This document shows positions 35,335-44,592 of a DNA stretch of 64,000 nt, in pieces. The stretch spans positions 1,493,001-1,557,000 of the forward strand of contig NZ_CP065589.1 in NCBI RefSeq assembly GCF_021278965.1, in the 5' to 3' direction. The notes under the pieces were generated by a model. The model was not told the origin of the DNA, made no database searches, and worked only from the letters and a program-made list of their open reading frames with translations. Origin of the DNA: Chryseobacterium capnotolerans. GTDB taxonomy: Bacteria > Bacteroidota > Bacteroidia > Flavobacteriales > Weeksellaceae. The translations under genes were made by a program, and so were the position numbers. Each line of letters starts with the position of its first letter. Position 1 is the stretch's first letter.

Positions 35335-36168
35335 GTGAAAAAAATGCTTCTACTGGCAGTAGTATTGCAATCTGCTATTTTATTTTCCCAAAAAAACATC
35401 AAAGTATATCATGAAAAAAAAGGAGATACGTTAAGCCTTTATATCGATAATAAGGAAGTTTATCCCATGTCTTTAGTGTTTTCAGGATTTCCTGAGGTCG
35501 AAAATATGAGAACTCCAGAAATCTTTAAAGTGACACAGGTAATACCTGCCCAATCATCAAAGAATAAAATTACCTATTTCGTTATTGATGATAGAACAAA
35601 AGGATGGCGTGTCAAAAAGGTACCTGACTATATGATGTACATTGGAGATGTTACCCTAAAAAATTATGATAAAGAATATAAGTATGATCTGCCTTTTAAA
35701 AAAGGGAAATCTTTTAGTATCTATCAGGGGTACAATGGCAATTTTTCACATCAAAATGAAAATTCTTTGGATTTTACCATGCCGGAAGGAACTGAGGTAG
35801 TTGCCGCAAGAGAAGGAATTGTAACAGATTTTATCAATACAAATAGTAAAGGGTGTGCAATCAGAAATTGTATAGATCAAGCAAATTATATCACTATTTT
35901 GCATCCGGATGGAACATTTGCTCAATATTATCATTTAAAGCAAAATGGAGTTAAAGTGAATATTGGAGATCAGGTAAGAAAAGGAGATGTTATTGGACTT
36001 AGCGGAAATACAGGGTGGAGCAAAGGCCCACATTTACATTTTGTATGTTATCTTCCCAGAGTAGAAAAGGATAAGTACAGAGAGACTGTAAGAACTCTTT
36101 TCAAAACGGGAAATGGATCTAAAACCGAATATCTAGCAGAGAAAAAGACATATTCAAAAGAGTATTAA
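35335..36168 (+). CDS. M23-family metallopeptidase (LytM-like)
   Basis: About 277 residues from GTG 35335 (or ATG 35344). A signal peptide (MLLLAVVLQSAILFSQ) leads a domain of about 120 residues and a C-terminal M23 domain: HQNENSLDF (first His and Asp ligands), GTFAQYYHLKQNG, and GPHLHF with the last His ligand. M23 enzymes cut peptidoglycan cross-bridges, or act as scaffolds when residues are lost; here the ligands are present. Periplasmic cell-wall remodelling is inferred. It follows the dnaN terminator and so needs its own promoter, which I do not see clearly. Confidence 0.85.
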   Translation: MKKMLLLAVVLQSAILFSQKNIKVYHEKKGDTLSLYIDNKEVYPMSLVFSGFPEVENMRTPEIFKVTQVIPAQSSKNKITYFVIDDRTKGWRVKKVPDYMMYIGDVTLKNYDKEYKYDLPFKKGKSFSIYQGYNGNFSHQNENSLDFTMPEGTEVVAAREGIVTDFINTNSKGCAIRNCIDQANYITILHPDGTFAQYYHLKQNGVKVNIGDQVRKGDVIGLSGNTGWSKGPHLHFVCYLPRVEKDKYRETVRTLFKTGNGSKTEYLAEKKTYSKEY

Positions 36169-36230
36169 ACATAGAGGAAAAGTTTTCAGAAAAATAATAA
36201 CGTTCTTTGTATGATTCTACAACTCTCATT

Positions 36231-37061
36231 ATGGAAGTGAAAATACAATCTTATCAGTCATCAGATTTTCTTTCAGAATTTACTACTGAAAACTATATTG
36301 TGATGATATGGAAGGGGGTAGGAGTATTTTCCGTGGATGGAATCAATTATTCTTATAGTGGCTATAATATTCTGTTTCTCTCACCATATCAGAAACTGAA
36401 AGTATCCTCCGATTCAGAAGAACCTGTTAATGTCCTTCTTTTTCATGGTGACTATTACTGTATTGAATATCATAAGGATGAAGTAGCCTGTAACGGACTT
36501 CTTTTCAATAATATCTATCTAAATCCTGGAATAGAACTTTCAGAAGAGAACTATGAATATATTCTTGAACTTTTTAATCATATCAAAAAAGAAGAAACCG
36601 AGAATCACCAGTTTTCACAATCTATCATTAAAACATACATTCAGCTGATTCTTGCTATTTGCAGTAAACAGAAAAGTGGTATTGAAAATAACCCGGCACT
36701 CAACGAAAAATTACCCAACAGGAACGCTGTGGAATTTCAAAAATTATTGGAAGGTAACTTTAAAAAGGAAAAAGAGCTTTCATTTTACAGTGATAAACTC
36801 AATATTACCAACAATACTTTAAGTAAGCTTATCAAAAAAGAGTTTGCAAAAACACCTACCCAGCTTATTAATGAGAGAATCATTCTGGAGTCTAAAAAAC
36901 TGCTTCATTTAACGTATCGATCCATAAAAGAAATTGCTTCAGAACTGGGCTTTGATGATGAATTCTACTTCAGCAGGTACTTCAAAAAATCTGTTGGCTG
37001 CTCTCCTAAACAATACCGGGATAAAGTAGGAATTTCAGTGGTGGCAAAAATGTCCATGTAA
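36231..37061 (+). CDS. AraC-family transcriptional regulator
   Basis: About 276 residues from the ATG at 36231; a TTG at 36207 is less likely. The N-terminal cupin-like part (VDGINYSYSGYNILFLSPYQKL) may sense a ligand. The C-terminal pair of helix-turn-helix motifs is complete: LSFYSDKLNITNNTLSKLIK and IKEIASELGFDDEFYFSRYF, ending in KKSVGCSPKQYR. It is 65 bases upstream of a DUF417 membrane protein on the same strand, an arrangement recalling RclR-RclC of E. coli, so it may control that gene. Confidence 0.92.
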   Translation: MEVKIQSYQSSDFLSEFTTENYIVMIWKGVGVFSVDGINYSYSGYNILFLSPYQKLKVSSDSEEPVNVLLFHGDYYCIEYHKDEVACNGLLFNNIYLNPGIELSEENYEYILELFNHIKKEETENHQFSQSIIKTYIQLILAICSKQKSGIENNPALNEKLPNRNAVEFQKLLEGNFKKEKELSFYSDKLNITNNTLSKLIKKEFAKTPTQLINERIILESKKLLHLTYRSIKEIASELGFDDEFYFSRYFKKSVGCSPKQYRDKVGISVVAKMSM

Positions 37062-37100
37062 TGTCCCGAAATATCTATGTTAAAGCGTTATGCATGTGAA

Positions 37101-37108
37101 TACCTTTG
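37101..37108 (+). promoter_or_regulatory. -7 promoter element of the DUF417 gene
   Basis: TACCTTTG, an exact TAnnTTTG match 18 bases before the ATG at 37127. The element argues against a TTG start at 37106, which would lie inside it. Confidence 0.6.
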
Positions 37109-37126
37109 TTGAAAAAAGTGAATCAC

Positions 37127-37738
37127 ATGCAAAACAGTAGTTTATACAATCGTTTATTAAAGCTAGATGCTTATTTCTTCAATTTTCTGAGAATATCAAT
37201 ATTTGTAGTTATGGCTTGGATTGGCGGGCTTAAAGCCTTTCAATATGAGGCTGACGGAATAGTTCCTTTTGTGGCGAATAGCCCTTTTATGAGCTTTTTT
37301 TACAAAGATGCAGGAAATAAAGTATTTAATGAAGATCAAAAGCTTGTTTCAGAATATACATTGTACAAAAACCCTGAAGGAAAGGTGGTAAAGAAAAATA
37401 TTGATTGGCATACCCACAACGGTACTTATACCTTTGCTTACGGATTGGGAATAATGATTGTCATTATAGGAATAATGGTGTTGCTGGGAATTTGGTTTCC
37501 TAAAATCGGAACAGTAGGAGGCGCTTTGACGTTTTTAATGTCTTTGGTTACTTTATCTTTTCTGGTGACCACTCCTGAAGTATATGTTCCTAATCTTGGC
37601 GGTGACGATCCAACACCTCAATACGGATTTCCCTATCTTTCAGGAGCTGGCCGTCTTGTCTTGAAAGATATCATTATGATGGCTGGAGGATTGGTTTTAT
37701 GTTCCGATAGTCTAAAGAGAATCATAAAGTCATCTTAG
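37127..37738 (+). CDS. DUF417 (YkgB/RclC-like) inner-membrane protein
   Basis: About 203 residues from ATG 37127. Four hydrophobic segments: FLRISIFVVMAWIGGLKAF, YGLGIMIVIIGIMVLLGIWF, GGALTFLMSLVTLSFLVTTP and DIIMMAGGLVLCSDSL. WIGGLKAFQYEADGIVPFVANSPFMSF is the hallmark of DUF417, whose E. coli member RclC belongs to the reactive-chlorine response. The neighbouring AraC regulator supports a stress-linked role; not proven here. Confidence 0.85.
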   Translation: MQNSSLYNRLLKLDAYFFNFLRISIFVVMAWIGGLKAFQYEADGIVPFVANSPFMSFFYKDAGNKVFNEDQKLVSEYTLYKNPEGKVVKKNIDWHTHNGTYTFAYGLGIMIVIIGIMVLLGIWFPKIGTVGGALTFLMSLVTLSFLVTTPEVYVPNLGGDDPTPQYGFPYLSGAGRLVLKDIIMMAGGLVLCSDSLKRIIKSS

Positions 37739-37988
37739 AACTAGTGTTGAAGTTTTGGACAAAAGGAAGCATTATAATGATTCATCGATCCTTTATGCGA
37801 AGAATCTATTAAAATTATTTGTCTTAAAATCGCTCTGAAATTTCTGTATTTCTCAAAAAAACACGACATTTGTACCGCGAAAAACCGACTCGATAACTGA
37901 ACGGAATTTCAAATATAAGTTTCAAAAATAGGACAGATGAAACCCCGCGTTTCGTTTGACGAATTAAACAAGTAGATAGAATAAGCAA

Positions 37989-40390
37989 ATGAAAATATCA
38001 AACAACTGGCTGAAAGACTTTGTAAAAACGGAATTGAAAACTGAAAGAATCGGTGAATTCCTTACAGACATAGGTCTAGAGGTTGAAGGGATAGATAAAT
38101 TCGAAAGTGTAAAAGGCAGTCTGGAAGGAATTGTTGTAGGTAAAGTGTTAACCTGCGAAAAGCATCCGAATGCTGATAAACTGAAGAAGACAACAGTAGA
38201 CGTTGGAAACGGGAAGGTATTGAATATCGTTTGTGGTGCTCCCAATGTAGAAGCAGGACAAACAGTTCCTGTAGCCGTTGTTGGAACAAAAATCTATGAT
38301 AAGACCGGAAACTTTTTTGAAATTAAAGAATCAAAAATCAGAGGAGAGGTTTCTCAAGGAATGATCTGTGCAGAAGATGAGCTTGGCCTTAGCGAAGATC
38401 ACGGAGGAATCATGGTTTTAGATGAAACTAAATATGAAGTAGGGAAGAATTTTGCAGACTATTTTGAATTGACCAACGATGAGGTTCTTGAAATTGGTTT
38501 AACCCCAAATAGAACGGATGCAATGTCGCACTATGGAGTAGCGAGAGATCTTCATGCATTTCTTTCTACGAATCAGCAGAAGTCACAATTTAACAAAGTT
38601 GCTTCTGAAGCTTTAAATAATGAAGGGTCTCATGATTTCAAGCTTGAAATTGAAGACGCAGAACTTTGTCCAAGATATATTGGAGCGGTGATTGAAGACG
38701 TAAAAGTTGCAGAATCTCCAAGCTGGTTAAAAGACAGATTAAAAGCTATTGGATTAAGCCCGATTAACAATGTGGTAGATATTACCAACTATATTCTTCA
38801 TGGGTATGGACAGCCGCTTCACGCATTTGATGCAGATAAAATTGCAGACAAAAAGTGAAAGTAGGAGTGGTAAAACCAGGAACAAAATTTACTACCCTGG
38901 ATGGAGTAGAGAGAACGCTGAATGGTACTGAAATCATGATAAAAGATGGCAAGGATGCACCCATGTGTATTGCCGGAGTATTTGGTGGTGAAAATTCAGG
39001 AGTATCTGGAACTACCAAAACGGTATTCCTTGAAAGTGCTTACTTTAATCCAATTGCTGTAAGAAAAGGAGCTAAACTCCACAGTTTGAATACAGACGCT
39101 TCTTTCAGGTTTGAAAGAGGAGTAGACCCGAATCTTACAAGAACGGCTATTACTCACGCTATTAAAATGATCCAGGAAATTGCTGGAGGAAAATTGATAG
39201 GGGAGCTTTTAGAAGAATATCCGAAGAAAATTGAAGATAACTATGTGATCTTAAGATTCTCTAAAATTGAACAAATTTTAGGAACAAAAATTCACAGAGA
39301 AAAAGTAAAAGAGATCCTGAAGGCATTGGAAATTCAGGTTTTAAATGAAATTCCTAACGGTTTTGAAATCTCTGTTCCTGCATACAGAGCAGACGTAACA
39401 AGAGAAATCGACGTTATTGAAGAGATTTTAAGAATCTACGGATACAATAAAATCGATGCTCCCCAAAAGATTTCATTTACACCAGTTAAACTGAGTGCAA
39501 ACGATCAGGATGAATTGGAGAACAACTGGGCAAGAACTTTACAAAGCCTTGGTTTCAATGAAGTAATGAACAACTCATTAACTTCAGTAAAAGATGAAAC
39601 GGATGCTGTAAAACTGTTGAATCCCTTAAGTGGTGATCTCGCATTCATGAGAAAATCTCTATTAGAAGGATTACTTCAGAATACGGTTTATAATATCAAC
39701 AGAAAACAACAGGATATCAAGTTCTTTGAATTAGGAAAGATCTATCATAAAAAAGATAAATACGAAGAAAGAAAGCAGTTAGCCATTATTGTTTCCGGAA
39801 GAGATGTAGCAGAAAACTGGCTTCAGCCTAAATCCGCAGTAAGCTTCTACAACCTTAAGGCTTATGTAAAAGTTTTATTAGAAAGATTAGGGATAAACTA
39901 TAAAGAAGTAGCTTTATCTGACGAAAGATTCTCCGATGCATTAGCTTATGAGGCAGATGGTAAGGTATTGGTAAGAATCGGGAAAGTAGCTCCGGTATTA
40001 TTAAAGGATTTTGATATTGATCAGGACTGTTTCTATGCTGAAATTGAAATTGAGCTGGCTCAGGAATTACGTTCTAAAAACGAATTGAAGTTTAAAGATA
40101 TTCCTAAATTCAACAAAATCAGAAGAGATTTGGCTTTACTGATTGATAAAAATGTAAATTATCAGGAGTTATATCAGACAGCGAAGAAAAATAAATCTCC
40201 ATTCATTAAGAGTATCAACTTATTCGACGTATATGAAGGGAAAAATCTTCCTGAAGGGAAAAAGTCTTATGCCATGAGCTTTGAGTTGTTAAATGAAGAG
40301 AAAACACTGGAAGAAAAAGAAATTACAGAAGTAATGGATTCTTTAATCAAATCTTTCCAGAAAGAATTCAACGCAGAATTAAGATCTTAA
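37989..40390 (+). CDS. pheT: phenylalanyl-tRNA synthetase beta subunit, frame broken
   Basis: The frame 37989-38858 and the frame continuing to 40390 are one protein of 800 residues. The break is in the A5 run at 38850-38854; six A give DKIADKKVKVGVVKPG. N-terminus MKISNNWLKDFVKTEL, tRNA-binding EMAP-like domain (VGKVLTCEKHPNADKL), B3/B4 region (NNVVDITNYILHGYGQPLHAF), B5 and the C-terminal anticodon-binding fold (KFNKIRRDLALLIDK). PheT pairs with PheS to charge tRNA-Phe and is essential, so this break is almost certainly a sequence error. pheS is not adjacent, as is common in Bacteroidota. Confidence 0.95.
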
Positions 40391-40416
40391 TTTAAAAGAT
40401 TACAGAAATATACAGA

Positions 40417-40442
40417 AACGGGCTTTTTAAAGCCCGTTTTTT
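40417..40442 (+). terminator. pheT terminator
   Basis: aaacgggct / agcccgttt with a short loop and a T run. Confidence 0.9.
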
Positions 40443-41062
40443 GTTTTTTAAAAGGGGTTTTCAATGATTGAGATGAAGAATAAAGATGACCACTAGTTTG
40501 TCTGTAGGAGTCTCAACATCCTTTATAAATATAATTGAAATCTGCGTTATCAGCAAAATCTGCGGGAGCTTTTTTAGGTTGGTACAACGCAAAGACGCAA
40601 AGAGATTAAATAATATGCTGCTTTTAAGGCGCAAGAGAATCAAAGATTCTCAGCAAGGAATATGCTTTCAAATGATATCTCTGTTACAATATTCTATGTA
40701 CTATGTGATAAAATTAATCTTTTTATTTAACCATATAGATACATAGATCTTCCACATTAATATATTATTTGTGCATTTGTGGCAATTATAAAAGTATATT
40801 TTAGCAGTATACAATTTTTTCGGAGATAAAATCTTTGCGCCTTAAAAGCAGCAGAATTATAGATTGCCTTGCGCCTTTGCGATTTCCAACTTTCTAATCT
40901 ATCAGGTTGAATTTCAAAGGTGAGATTGCGTCGCTTCGCTCGCAATGGCAGTTGTGGTACCTGTGAAATTATTTGTAGTTCTTGTGTTTGAAATAAGCCA
41001 AAATATCAACTGTTAAAGAATAATAAAATTGACCGCAGCCCGTTTAAATAATATAAAATCCG
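40443..41062. repeat. long gene-free region with dispersed repeats
   Basis: About 620 bases with no supported gene; short frames here look accidental. Repeat words: 'aaatctgcgttatcagcaaaatctgcggga' type (40538-40567), 'acgcaaagacgcaaagag' with 'ttttaaggcgcaagag' (40585-40637), and the reverse-oriented 'tttgcgccttaaaag' with 'ccttgcgcctttgcg' (40835-40880). The last two form an inverted pair, and a third member lies at 59112-59192. 'tgcgtcgcttcgctcgcaatg' words near 40928 form a small hairpin. Confidence 0.6.
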
Positions 41063-41070
41063 TAAATTTG
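41063..41070 (+). promoter_or_regulatory. -7 promoter element of the META lipoprotein gene
   Basis: TAAATTTG, an exact TAnnTTTG match 21 bases before the ATG. Confidence 0.6.
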
Positions 41071-41091
41071 GGTTAATTCAAAAAGTAAAAA

Positions 41092-41502
41092 ATGAAAAAT
41101 CTTTTTTTAAGTATATGTACAGCAGCAGTATTGGCATCATGTGGAACTATGACAAGCCCATCTGCTTCTAAAGTAGGAAAAGCTCAGCCGGCTCTTGCCA
41201 ATACAAAATGGACTTTGGCTGATAATGTAAAAGGTAAAATTCCAACATTGAATATCGAAGGAGAAAAAATTAATGGAAATGCAGGGTGCAACAACTACTT
41301 CGGAACGGCTACTATAGATCCTTCTTCAGGAGGTTTTTCTGCTGGGCAAATGGGTTCTACAAAAATGATGTGTAACAATATCGGAGTAGAGCAGAATTTT
41401 ATGGATATGATGGGAAAAGCTAATAAATATGTGATTTCCGGAAATACATTGGAGCTTTATAAAGACAATCTTTTATTATTGAAATTCAATAAATCAGAAT
41501 AA
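41092..41502 (+). CDS. META-domain lipoprotein (HslJ-like)
   Basis: 136 residues with lipobox VLASC (Cys17). The META domain is complete: LANTKWTLADNVKGKIPTL, then GNAGCNNYFGTATIDPSSG, GSTKMMCNN and VISGNTLELYKDN. The family occurs in heat-shock protein HslJ and in envelope lipoproteins; its biochemical role is unknown. Single gene between a promoter and a terminator. Confidence 0.9.
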   Translation: MKNLFLSICTAAVLASCGTMTSPSASKVGKAQPALANTKWTLADNVKGKIPTLNIEGEKINGNAGCNNYFGTATIDPSSGGFSAGQMGSTKMMCNNIGVEQNFMDMMGKANKYVISGNTLELYKDNLLLLKFNKSE

Positions 41503-41507
41503 AAAAG

Positions 41508-41536
41508 AAAAGGAACTCAATTTGAGTTCCTTTTTT
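41508..41536. terminator. bidirectional terminator after the META gene
   Basis: aaggaactcaa / ttgagttcctt flanked by A and T runs, between the convergent genes ending at 41502 and 41552. Confidence 0.85.
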
Positions 41537-41551
41537 ATGATTTAGATGTTA

Positions 41552-41791
41552 TTAATCTTCCTCTTCTTCGTCGTACTTAGCCAACTCTTCATCGCACCAT
41601 TTGAATGCTGCTTCTACCACTTTCGTAGCTTCGTCTGCCATAGTCTCTTCGTCGTCTCCTTCAAGATCGTCTAACCACTCAACTTCCTCTTCCTCAACGT
41701 TTAGGATAAATCTTGGATATTCTGTGTGGACTACGAATAAATCTTCTGGAAATTCCGAATTATCTGCTAATAAAAACTTTGGTAATTTCAT
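41552..41791 (-). CDS. small acidic conserved protein
   Basis: 79 residues, very rich in Asp and Glu (EEEEVEWLDDLEGDDEE; end KYDEEEED). N-terminus MKLPKFLLADNSEFPEDLFVVHTEYPRF. No signal peptide or membrane segment. Similar short proteins occur in flavobacteria without a known role. A cytosolic protein with a basic partner is possible. Confidence 0.75.
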   Translation of the reverse strand: MKLPKFLLADNSEFPEDLFVVHTEYPRFILNVEEEEVEWLDDLEGDDEETMADEATKVVEAAFKWCDEELAKYDEEEED

Positions 41792-41827
41792 TTTTTTAAT
41801 GTTTTAACTTTCTCAAAGATAATAAAA

Positions 41828-43147
41828 TTATTGATATTTATTCTTGTCGATCTTAACTTTTTGTAAAACTTTATAACGCGTTAATGTTGTTTTTTTTAGG
41901 GTGTCCTGAGGCTTGAGTGTAATGCTTACCTGAGGGTTTACAGTGCTGATAATTTCAGCTAATTGTACTTTCTCCAGGTCTTTTTCCTCAATAATAAAAA
42001 ACTTCAACGGTACCTTATCTAAGTTTTCTGACTTTAAAAATTCTGTAATTGTTTTTCTGTTTTCAAGATAGTTCCCTTTTGAAAGCCATGTAAATAGCAT
42101 TCCGGACATCAGGCTTAAAATACCAATAATATAAACTTTGGTATTGAATATCTCAAACAGTTTTTTAAAATAAACCAGCCAAAGCGGAAAGCTAAACGGA
42201 GCAATTAATCTATAATCAATAGGAGTTATAGAATAAAAATACTGGATAAAATAAGAACATACAATCCCAAAAACACCTATGAAAACACAAAAAAACTCAG
42301 AATCTGAAAGCTTTTGCCTAACAAAAAGAAAAATCATGAAAAGGATATTCAAACCCCCGATTCCGTAAATTCCATAATTGATAATACCTCCTGCCGGATT
42401 AGCCATGTGAATAAACGGGTTAAAAGAAGTGCTCAGCCCCTGGAATAATTCTACTAGTAATTCAGGAGTTGTGTGAAGTCCCATTTCTAAAAAATCCTGT
42501 ACATAATCCTTATTAAAATAATCAATGAATAAAAACTTATATAAAACTATGAAAATCATTCCTATAGCTGCTGAAAGGATGAATGTCCTACCATATTTTC
42601 TTTTCCAGAAAATAAGTCCGTACAAACCAGTCCCTCCAATGATAAAAAGAGCGCTGTATCTAATATTATAGAGTATAATCAAAGATAAAGAAAGGTAAAA
42701 GACAGCTTTCCAGCCTTCTAGTTTTCGGTCGACAATAAGGGCTGCGATGTACAGAAAGAGAAACACAAAAGGTAAAATCAATGCCTCACTCATGGTGAAG
42801 GCAAAAATTGAAATGATGCTGAATAAGCTGCACACAAGAATAGACTCCCTGAAATAGAATCTTTTTTTCCAGGCCAATAAAATAATAAATAAACAGCCGA
42901 GAATACCTACGACTTTACTGCTCCAGAATTCATCAAACCCGAAGTAAGTAAAGAATTTGATGGCTGCAGGATAGCCCAAAGGAGTGGTAGTATTATCAAT
43001 GACAGGAAGTCCGTGGGCAAATCTCATATAGCGGATAGAATCCGGATTTACTCTTCCTTTTTCATTGAGCAGAAAACGAAAAATGGTCATCACTATAGTA
43101 ATGATGACCAATAATATTTGAATGTATTTTTCTTTAATTTTCATCAA
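41828..43147 (-). CDS. polytopic membrane protein, GT39/ArnT-like
   Basis: 439 residues with about ten hydrophobic segments and a short soluble C-terminal domain. An early loop (NEKGRVNPDSIRYMRFAHGLPV) places Asp-Ser in the position of the acidic motif of lipid-phosphate-sugar glycosyltransferases. This suggests, but does not prove, a glycosyltransferase acting on the outside of the inner membrane. No glycan cluster is adjacent. It ends 37 bases from the acidic-protein gene on the same strand. Confidence 0.65.
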   Translation of the reverse strand: MMKIKEKYIQILLVIITIVMTIFRFLLNEKGRVNPDSIRYMRFAHGLPVIDNTTTPLGYPAAIKFFTYFGFDEFWSSKVVGILGCLFIILLAWKKRFYFRESILVCSLFSIISIFAFTMSEALILPFVFLFLYIAALIVDRKLEGWKAVFYLSLSLIILYNIRYSALFIIGGTGLYGLIFWKRKYGRTFILSAAIGMIFIVLYKFLFIDYFNKDYVQDFLEMGLHTTPELLVELFQGLSTSFNPFIHMANPAGGIINYGIYGIGGLNILFMIFLFVRQKLSDSEFFCVFIGVFGIVCSYFIQYFYSITPIDYRLIAPFSFPLWLVYFKKLFEIFNTKVYIIGILSLMSGMLFTWLSKGNYLENRKTITEFLKSENLDKVPLKFFIIEEKDLEKVQLAEIISTVNPQVSITLKPQDTLKKTTLTRYKVLQKVKIDKNKYQ

Positions 43148-43224
43148 AGCTGTCGTTATTGAGTTTAAGTAAAGGTTGAAAGCCCAAATTTATAACTTAT
43201 AACGCACAACTCATCATTTGAAGA

Positions 43225-44118
43225 TTATTTTAAAAACATTTTTGAAACTTTTTCAGCTTTTTTGCTTTCAGAGTAGTCATAGAACCCTTCTCCAGACTTT
43301 ACTCCTAATTTTCCTGCTGTTACCATGTTTACAAGCAACGGATTCGGAGCGTATTTCGGATTCTTAAATCCGTCATACATTACATTCAGGATCGCTAGAC
43401 ATACATCAAGACCAATGAAGTCAGCCAGTTGAAGTGGTCCCATTGGATGAGCCATACCTAATTTCATCACGGTATCAATTTCCTCTACACCTGCAACCCC
43501 ATTATAAAGAGTTTCGATAGATTCATTAATCATAGGCATTAAAATTCTATTCGCTACGAAACCAGGATAGTCATTCACCTCTACAGGAACTTTTCCTAGT
43601 GTCTTACTCATTTCATAAACAGCATCGAAAGTTTCTTTAGAAGTAGAGTACCCCTTGATAATTTCAACCAGTTTCATGATAGGAACCGGGTTCATAAAGT
43701 GCATTCCGATTACTTTATCTGCTCTTTTGGTAGCAGCAGCAATTTTCGTGATAGAGATAGAAGAAGTATTGGTGGCAAGAACACAATTTGCAGGAGCTAA
43801 TTCATCCATCTGACCAAAGATCTTTAATTTAAGATCAAGATTTTCAGTAGCCGCTTCTACAATAAGGTCAGCTGATCCCACTGCGTCATTAAGCGCTGTG
43901 AAAGTCGTAATGTTTCCTAACGTTTCCGCTTTTTGCTCTTCTGAAAGGTTTCCCTTTGCAATGATTCTGTCAAGGTTCGTAGTAATGGTTTTCAATCCTC
44001 TGTCTAATGCTTCCTGAGAAACATCCACAAGATTTACTTTAAAACCGCTTTGTGCGAAAGTATGTGCAATACCATTTCCCATGGTTCCTGCTCCGATAAC
44101 TACAATGTTTTTGATCAT
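43225..44118 (-). CDS. hbd: 3-hydroxybutyryl-CoA dehydrogenase
   Basis: 297 residues, full length. Rossmann motif GAGTMGNGIAHTFAQSG at residues 7-23, NTSSISITKIA, the catalytic HFMNPVPIMKLVEII and the C-terminal GMAHPMGPLQLADFIGLD. It oxidises or forms 3-hydroxyacyl-CoA with NAD(P) in the cytosol, in fatty-acid or butanoate metabolism. No other beta-oxidation gene is adjacent in the window. Confidence 0.92.
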   Translation of the reverse strand: MIKNIVVIGAGTMGNGIAHTFAQSGFKVNLVDVSQEALDRGLKTITTNLDRIIAKGNLSEEQKAETLGNITTFTALNDAVGSADLIVEAATENLDLKLKIFGQMDELAPANCVLATNTSSISITKIAAATKRADKVIGMHFMNPVPIMKLVEIIKGYSTSKETFDAVYEMSKTLGKVPVEVNDYPGFVANRILMPMINESIETLYNGVAGVEEIDTVMKLGMAHPMGPLQLADFIGLDVCLAILNVMYDGFKNPKYAPNPLLVNMVTAGKLGVKSGEGFYDYSESKKAEKVSKMFLK

Positions 44119-44536
44119 TTTCCTTTATTTTTTTATAGATAGTTAAATTTTTAGCATTGATAAGATCTTGCTGGTGAGCAATATCTGTGGAGTCAAAATT
44201 TACAGTTCCGATGTTCTGCTGTTGTCTGTTGTTGTTCTGATTAGAAACAGCAGCTGTGAGACCTCTTACAAGACGGCTTCTCTGATTATTAGTAAGAAAA
44301 TCAGTCCCCACATATAATTCAAATTCACCTTCTCTTCCTAAGCCCTTTTGTATAAGGATTTCCAGGTTTCTGATCTGGTTTTTCCTTTTAAATTCTTTCA
44401 GGTAGCTGATGACCGGCTTTTCAGAAGCTGGGCCGCAGCATATACTTGTATAGCCGATCTTTAAATAGTTTTGATTCTTCTGTGCGAAGAAGAATGTGGT
44501 GCAAAATAAAGCTGCTGCTAATAATCCTTTTTTCAT
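44039..44536 (-). CDS. small exported protein of unknown function
   Basis: Open frame of 165 residues with a signal peptide (MKKGLLAAALFCTTFFFAQ), a TSICCGPAS segment and an Asn/Gln-rich stretch (SNQNNNRQQQN). The last 30 residues overlap the dehydrogenase gene by 80 bases and look like out-of-frame translation. If the T7 run at 44128-44134 were T6, the protein would stop after NLTIYKK before the next start. I think the real end is there. No family recognised. Confidence 0.65.
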   Translation of the reverse strand: MKKGLLAAALFCTTFFFAQKNQNYLKIGYTSICCGPASEKPVISYLKEFKRKNQIRNLEILIQKGLGREGEFELYVGTDFLTNNQRSRLVRGLTAAVSNQNNNRQQQNIGTVNFDSTDIAHQQDLINAKNLTIYKKIKENDQKHCSYRSRNHGKWYCTYFRTKRF

Positions 44537-44592
44537 AATGATGCAATCCGAGAATCAATCCGATTCTCTGCGCTAAAATTAAGCTTAATATT

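Noticed and set aside
38840..38870. Programmed -1 frameshift in pheT at the A run
   Set aside because: The heptamer is C-AAA-AAG, not a full slippery A-AAA-AAG. PheT is not known for recoding, and many unrelated genes here show the same type of fault in other contexts.
40486..40746. Small ORF of 86 residues after pheT
   Set aside because: It crosses dispersed repeat sequence in both orientations and has no family-like composition or ribosome site.
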